Program-made: the position numbers and the translations under genes
NCBI GenBank assembly: GCA_945910005.1
Contig: OX246746.1
Location: 34,970,497-35,034,496, forward strand
Direction of reading: 5' to 3'
Length of the DNA: 64,000 bases
DNA from: Isoperla grammatica
Taxonomy: Eukaryota; Arthropoda; Insecta; Plecoptera; Perlodidae
Part shown: in pieces, positions 58,750 through 64,000 of the stretch
Numbering within the stretch: the stretch's first letter is position 1
Layout: each line of letters starts with the position of its first letter
The notes under the pieces: generated by a model
What the model was told of the DNA's origin: nothing
Databases searched by the model: none
Seen by the model: the letters and a program-made list of their open reading frames with translations, nothing else

Positions 58750-59025
58750 GGCTGAAAATGACGTCAGTAATCTAGTGGGAGACGGATCTGTCTGTTACCA
58801 TAGTAATGCTACGTCCTTCACCTTGTTGTGAAATAGAAAAGAAATCAATAAAATAATGAACTTCACTTCTTCCACCGTTGGTCACTCAGCGATATCTGTG
58901 AGCAAACTGGCGAACTACGAAGAACGCCGGCCCGGAAGTTGTTCGATAGCGAAACGGGCGCTTAATTTGAAAATAGTGACTCATTGTACCTGATCTCTGC
59001 TAGCGATCGATGGCTTGCAAGACAC
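58750..59025 (+). promoter_or_regulatory. Promoter-like cluster with possible first exon
   Basis: The region holds a perfect CRE (tgacgtca, 58759-58766), an RFX X-box-like gttaccatagtaat (58794-58807) and an ETS core ccggaagt (58932-58939). It is in a CpG-richer patch than its flanks. Downstream on the plus strand, an ATG at 59010 (MACKT) runs into a good donor cac|gtgagta at 59026. This could be a short first coding exon, or the region could serve a minus-strand or distal gene. Motif matches are seen; function is inferred. Confidence 0.4.
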
Positions 59026-59770
59026 GTGAGTACAAATCTCGCATGACGCATGGACCTTTTTTAATAATTATCCATTATCGTCGTTTATTATCTACTAATT
59101 TTCTTGAATAGCATAACACTAGAATTTAAAATACGTATAACGACAATTAATATGAACAGCTAATAAAATGTAACGATACGCACGTTTCCTTACTTAATTC
59201 TTAGTTTACCACCAGGACGCAAATGTCGTGGGTTAAACAAAAAATGTTTTCAAACAAATAAAAATTATGTCTATTAAAACACGATATGATTGATTTCATG
59301 TATCTATTGTATAATGCAATATTTTATTAACGCGTTTGTCTACAAGAATATCTCCTTCACACGAAAATATTTGGTTACCAGATTTATATTCCATCGTGAA
59401 CATCTCACAAAAAATGTCAGTAGGCCTACCTGATAATTAAATACATAATATTTCTTCAGATTCTTAGAAGTTCACTTGTGTTCTGAACGATTGATATAGG
59501 CCTACAATGTAACACGTGTGATTGATCTAGACATAAAGACACATCTGATAATTATAAGCTATTCATTAATCTACGCAACTATTGCCTATGCTTATGAATA
59601 AGAAATGTTATACTATCATCTTTTTCGGTTTGCTAAAATATGGGTAATATACATTGAACTTTAAACACAGACCTCTGAAAGTATCAACATTATTTTTTCA
59701 GACGCCTGTATAGGCAATGTTGCTATTTTAATCCATCTCATGTCGAACTAAGTTTTATAAAAACTACTTG
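59026..59770. other. No recognised feature
   Basis: AT-rich. Possibly the first intron if the exon above is real. Confidence 0.4.
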
Positions 59771-60022
59771 ATGGATATCAACAATTTTTATTGCGATTTA
59801 AGAACGTACTTTGGTCTACATACGGTGTATTCAGTTACATTACCTTTAACGGTATTTCGTTTATCATTATTTTAATGTACTGGTACAAATACACTCGCCG
59901 TACCGGGTCATTAAAACAATGATAAACAAAAAAACATGCAATGCGAATAATACCCAAGATAATACCTTAGGTTATAGACCAAAGTATGTTCTTGAACCGC
60001 AATACAAATTGTGGATCACCAT
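59771..60022. repeat. Foldback element, 252 bp
   Basis: The left arm (atggatatcaacaattttta, ttgcgatttaagaacgtactttggtct) pairs with the right arm ending gtggatcaccat. The inner pair gtttatcatt.ttttaatg also folds. No TSD identified. Confidence 0.8.
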
Positions 60023-60200
60023 CGCGTATTTTTTACAACAGTAAGTTCGACGTGAAGTGGATCAAAGTAGCAGCAATATTGCTGGTAATGGCGACTGAAT
60101 AATAAAGCACAAAATAATGTTGGTATACTCTCCATAGTCAATGTATCAATTTCGAAGTTAAACTTTTGTATGTCACGCATATTTTAGAAAACTGAAAACA

Positions 60201-60535
60201 GGGTATTAAAACTGCGCAAAATTTATGTTTTTTATTATATCATGAGAATGCTTCCAAATATTGAAAAAGTGATTCTGATTCTGCCTTTAGTTTTGTATCA
60301 GCTACACAATGGGTTTAAAAAATTAAAAAATAAATATTTTTACGATCGTTTTTTTTTTATAATTATTTATTATTAAATTATAAATAAAATAACAATCGTA
60401 ACGATAAGAAACCATGATTGTTTTTGAACCCATTGATACAAAACCAAAGACAGGACCAGAATCACTTTTTCAATATTTGGAAGCGTTCTCATGATATAAT
60501 AAAAAAAACATTAATTTTGGGCGGTTTTAATACCC
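60201..60535. repeat. Foldback element, 335 bp
   Basis: The outer ends are gggtattaaaac and its reverse complement. The arms match in tatatcatgagaa.gcttcca, aatattgaaaaagtgattctg and gttttgtatca. The AT-rich loop lies near 60310-60400. A diverged copy sits at 40245-40535. Confidence 0.88.
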
Positions 60536-60962
60536 ATTCTCCTTAATAAGTCATTCCAGCCAGACTAAAACAAGTGTCTGGGTCTAATAGAATGGAGAGA
60601 TCACAATCTGACAACAGTGAGAGATTCAAGTTCTTCCTAGGGATAATTACATACATTTATACAACATCGAACAATGGAATGGATGTACATTAATTTCATA
60701 TGAATCACGCTCATGCAAATAAATATTATAGACTAAGTATTTTTAAACCTCCATAGCAGTGCTTTAGAAAGCACCTGTACATAGGAAATGCATTTTAACG
60801 TCACACGGACCCGGACTAACTTCCGTATGTTATAACTACTTTGCCAGCCGCTGGCGCTATCTACCTGCGGACGTTTGAACTTGTTACTACAAATGGCTAC
60901 TGCGCACCGTGCCTGGTGCTAAAGCATTCAGTACAATATCTGCTTACTTCGAAGTTACCCCT

Positions 60963-62159
60963 CTAAAGTGGACATCACCCAAAGATTGGTATAGAGTTAT
61001 GCGGAGAATTTCCTCCCCTTACCCCCACTTCCATCCACGCACAGGCGAAGCGAGGAAACGAAAGATTTAATCTCTCTAATAGACCGGCGAACCTCACAGT
61101 TATGACAGGTAATTAAATATGTCAACTTTGAATAGAAATAAGTACCCGTGTTGTAATCACTTTAAATATTGATCTGATACTAATTGTGAGTATTTATTGT
61201 GAATCTTGAGAGGAAAACAATACAAATGCTATTTTGAATGAAAAAAATCGCGCTGTTTTTAGGCCTACACAACAACTAGAACACATGTCTTAGTAAATCA
61301 CACTCTCATACCCATGAGTTGGAAAGTATGATAACACAGGTTTTAAGATATAAGCCAGCTTTATGGGCAATGATGTCAAGTGATGCCGTTGTCGTACAAG
61401 TTTGCCACGGCCGGGAATCGAACCCGGGTCTTTTGGCGTTACGAATTAACGGAAGACCCGGGTGCGATTCTCGGGTGGGGAAAACTTTTTTCTAATTGTT
61501 ATTACTTCATGCAATTACTTCATACATAATGATAATAATAATAATAATAATAATAGTTATAATTATAGTTATAATGATAAATACTTATAATATTAATATA
61601 TTAATAATACAAATAATAATAATAATAATAAATATAAATAATAAAGGATAAAAATAATAAATATCCCAAATTACCGAAACCAAATACCGAAAGACCCGGG
61701 TTCGATTCCCGGCCGTGGCAAACTTGTACGACGACGGCATCACTTGACATCATTGCCCATAAAGCTGGCTTATATCTTTAAACCTGTGTAATCATACTTT
61801 CCAACTCATGGGTATGAGATTGTGATTTACTAAGACATGTGTTCTAGTTGTTGTGTAGGCCTACAAACAGCACGATTTTTTTCATTCAAAATAGCATTTG
61901 TATTGTTTTCCTCTCAAGATTCACAATAAATACTCACAATTAGTATCTGATCAATATTTAAAGTGATTACAACACGGATACTTATTTCTATTCAAAGTTG
62001 ACATATTTAATTACCTGTCATAACTGTGGGGTTCGCCGGTCTATTAGAGAGATAAATCTTTCGTTTCCTCGCTTCGCCTGTGCGTGGATGGAAGTGGGGG
62101 TAAGGGGAGGAAATTCTCCGCATAACTCTATACCAATCTTTGGGTGATGTCCACTTTAG
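60963..62159. repeat. Large inverted repeat: two 470-bp arms, about 98% identical
   Basis: The left arm 60963-61433 and right arm 61690-62159 are reverse complements, with about ten differences by eye. The outer ends are ctaaagtggacatcaccc. The inner end of each arm is a tRNA T-arm-like sequence, gacccgggttcgattcccgg followed by ccgtggca. The 256-bp spacer contains a third, degenerate copy (gacccgggtgcgattctcgg, 61455-61474) and AAT-rich sequence. No A box or anticodon arm is present, so I do not call tRNA genes. There is no ORF of note. Confidence 0.95.
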
Positions 62160-62623
62160 GATTATCATTTAGCCATTCGAAATAAATTATTTAAAATACA
62201 AATTTAAACATTGAACACATATTGTAATGGTATACTTTAGTCTTTAGGTATTTTTCGCCCAATTATTACTATTGAGTATACGTTTGATTTATATATTTAT
62301 TTAGTTTACTTCTTTAGTTTACTTTATTTTAGTTTATTTAAGTTTACTTATTTAGTTTACTTTTATTTTATTTAGTTTAATGCTAGTGGTAGTAGAGTAG
62401 TTACCATCAGTATAATATATAGCTCATCACCGTTTCACTGGTATTTAAAGAGAAACGCAAATGATAAACCTCGGGATAAGTTACAAATGATGCACATTAT
62501 TTTGGCATCGCTCTTATTTCAGTTCCACCTATACATCTCTAAAATCGTTTAGTAAATGCTAAAATGGTACATCTACTACATATTTCGATGTATACATCAT
62601 ACTCGCTGAAATATTTGAATATT
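62160..62623. other. AT-rich spacer with tttagtttac repeats
   Basis: The motif tagtttac recurs about five times between 62295 and 62375. Nothing else is seen. Confidence 0.6.
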
Positions 62624-62798
<175 letters not shown>

Positions 62799-63306
62799 TG
62801 TAGAGACAACTTGGCGGGAAAAGATAAACCGATATAAGGAGTTATCTATTGAAATAAAAAGGTTGTGGAAGCAGAATAATGTAACTATTGTACCGTTAAT
62901 TATATCAGCAAATGGTATTGTTCCACGTAAACTCCATGACAGTATTAAACTAATTGGTCTCCAACCGAACATATACATCGAGATGCAAAAAGCAATAATT
63001 TTGAACACGTGTAGGATAGTGCGAAAATATTTGAACTAAGAAGAATGAAGACCAAGAAGTTCTCCATCCCGATGGTGGTTTTCGTGGTTTCTACCGTACG
63101 AAGAGCGAATGCTGGGATGAGTACAAATCGGCCACGACCGTACATAGCATCCACAGTTCGGTTTGGAAAAAATAATGTGGACAATGATATATTGAGTAAT
63201 TCTAAGTAGATTTTAATAAGGTAAACACATGGAAATACTTTACATTTGTGTCCGTACAACATGTTTATGCCGGTTTTGACCGAGTTTGTATGTATTGCAA
63301 CAATTA
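62799..63306 (+). mobile_element. 5'-truncated LINE, 3' end plus 3' UTR
   Basis: The segment comprises the C-terminal coding part (62800-63039) and a 3' UTR containing gcgaatgctgggatgagtac and ggccacgaccgtacatagca, then ggaaaaaataatg. It is bounded on both sides by (AAT)n. The right-hand array may be the element's own tail. Confidence 0.7.
62800..63039 (+). pseudogene. LINE polyprotein fragment, restriction-like-endonuclease end
   Basis: The 79 open codons contain WREKINRYKELSIEIKRLW, then VTIVPLIISANGIVP and finally MQKAIILNTCRIVRKYLN before the stop. The order EKxxKYxxLxxEIKRLW, then a hydrophobic VIPxVIxAxGxxP strand, then QKxxxLNTCRIVRKxL is the usual C-terminus of non-LTR retrotransposons that carry a restriction-like endonuclease after the reverse transcriptase. 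The RT domain and the PD..D part of the nuclease are missing. The frame has no internal stop, so truncation is more evident than decay. The exact clade is not determinable from this tail. Confidence 0.75.
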
Positions 63307-63590
<284 letters not shown>

Positions 63591-63854
63591 ATGCATGAAA
63601 AGATAAAAACGTTTAACATAAAATTATGTCTAACACGGCTGATAACCTTTAATTTGCATGCGATCCAGTTTTTCCTCATTTCCCAACAAATTAAAAAGGT
63701 GCTAACGAACGATGCTATTATCTCGCATAGGCCTCGATTACCTGCCAAGAAACACCTTACAACGACCATCCTCGTGCTAATTACTTGAGATGTTAACTCT
63801 AAATGAAAGCTATACTATATAGCTATTACGTCTTAAGCCTTTAGAAAAAGAGCA
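63591..63854. other. No recognised feature
   Basis: Short spacer. Overlapping ORFs on both strands have no family signal. Confidence 0.5.
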
Positions 63855-64000
63855 GGGCCCAGATTCACAAAGGTGCCTAAGTGCTAAGACGTCCTAGTTT
63901 AGGCAAATCTTAGTGATATAAATCACGCATGTCGTTCTGCAATATCATAACGATAAATTATATTAAAACTAGGAAAACGCTCTGTTTGACGCGTTGACAA
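63855..64000. mobile_element. Second GGGCCC-ended MITE, cut by window end
   Basis: It begins gggcccagattcacaaaggt, similar to the left end of the element at 754. It then carries cctaagtgctaagacgtcctag, the same kind of inverted cctaag/cttag motifs. The right end is outside the window. Confidence 0.55.

Noticed and set aside
61398..61720. tRNA genes
   Set aside because: Only the T-arm and acceptor-like 3' part is present. No A box, D arm or anticodon arm can be drawn on either strand.

Overview
The window is eukaryotic, most likely from an AT-rich animal genome and plausibly a marine invertebrate. It shows GT-AG introns, a tRNA-headed SINE family in seven or more copies, a 5S-rRNA-headed SINE, many small DNA transposons with clean target-site duplications (TSDs), and very long microsatellites and homopolymers. 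Nothing in it looks bacterial. I do not name a species. The frequent motif taggcct and the SINE types are compatible with several marine phyla.

Only one protein-coding locus is well supported. It is a minus-strand gene at the left edge, with a large 2.5-kb exon (1512-4032) and a short next exon (1081-1130) that join in phase. The gene continues leftward out of the window. Its protein is almost wholly low-complexity: Pro/Gln-rich, then Ser/Lys/Pro-rich with many KSP repeats, plus an acidic-hydrophobic stretch resembling a SUMO-interacting motif. Weaker minus-strand candidates lie to the right: an exon at 7683-7719, a 27-nt microexon at 53308-53334, and possible first exons near 17.9 and 41.8 kb. 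They could be upstream parts of the same gene, in which case most of the window is intron, but the sequence alone cannot prove this. A promoter-like cluster (CRE, X-box and ETS motifs) sits at 58.75-59.0 kb.

The rest is repeats. Region by region: 0-1 kb, TACA microsatellite and a GGGCCC-ended MITE; 5-16 kb, foldbacks, 5S SINE and hAT MITEs; 16.7-43 kb, seven tRNA-SINE copies, two copies of a poly-C-containing SINE-like element, foldback palindromes, and Harbinger-like, Kolobok-like and hAT-like elements; 22 kb and 56.4-57.9 kb, two satellites sharing one core motif; 45.9-49.1 kb, a nested cluster of three hAT-like elements, two of which used the same 8-bp target; 59.8-62.2 kb, three consecutive inverted repeats, the last with two 470-bp arms about 98% identical; 62.6-63.6 kb, the 3' end of a LINE with a restriction-like-endonuclease C-terminus lying between two (AAT)n tracts. 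The window ends inside a second GGGCCC-ended MITE.

I found no intact transposase or reverse transcriptase. All mobile elements appear non-autonomous or truncated. The strongest candidates for something undescribed are the composite hAT cluster, the large near-perfect inverted repeat with tRNA T-arm sequences at its inner ends, the foldback families, and the two related satellites.
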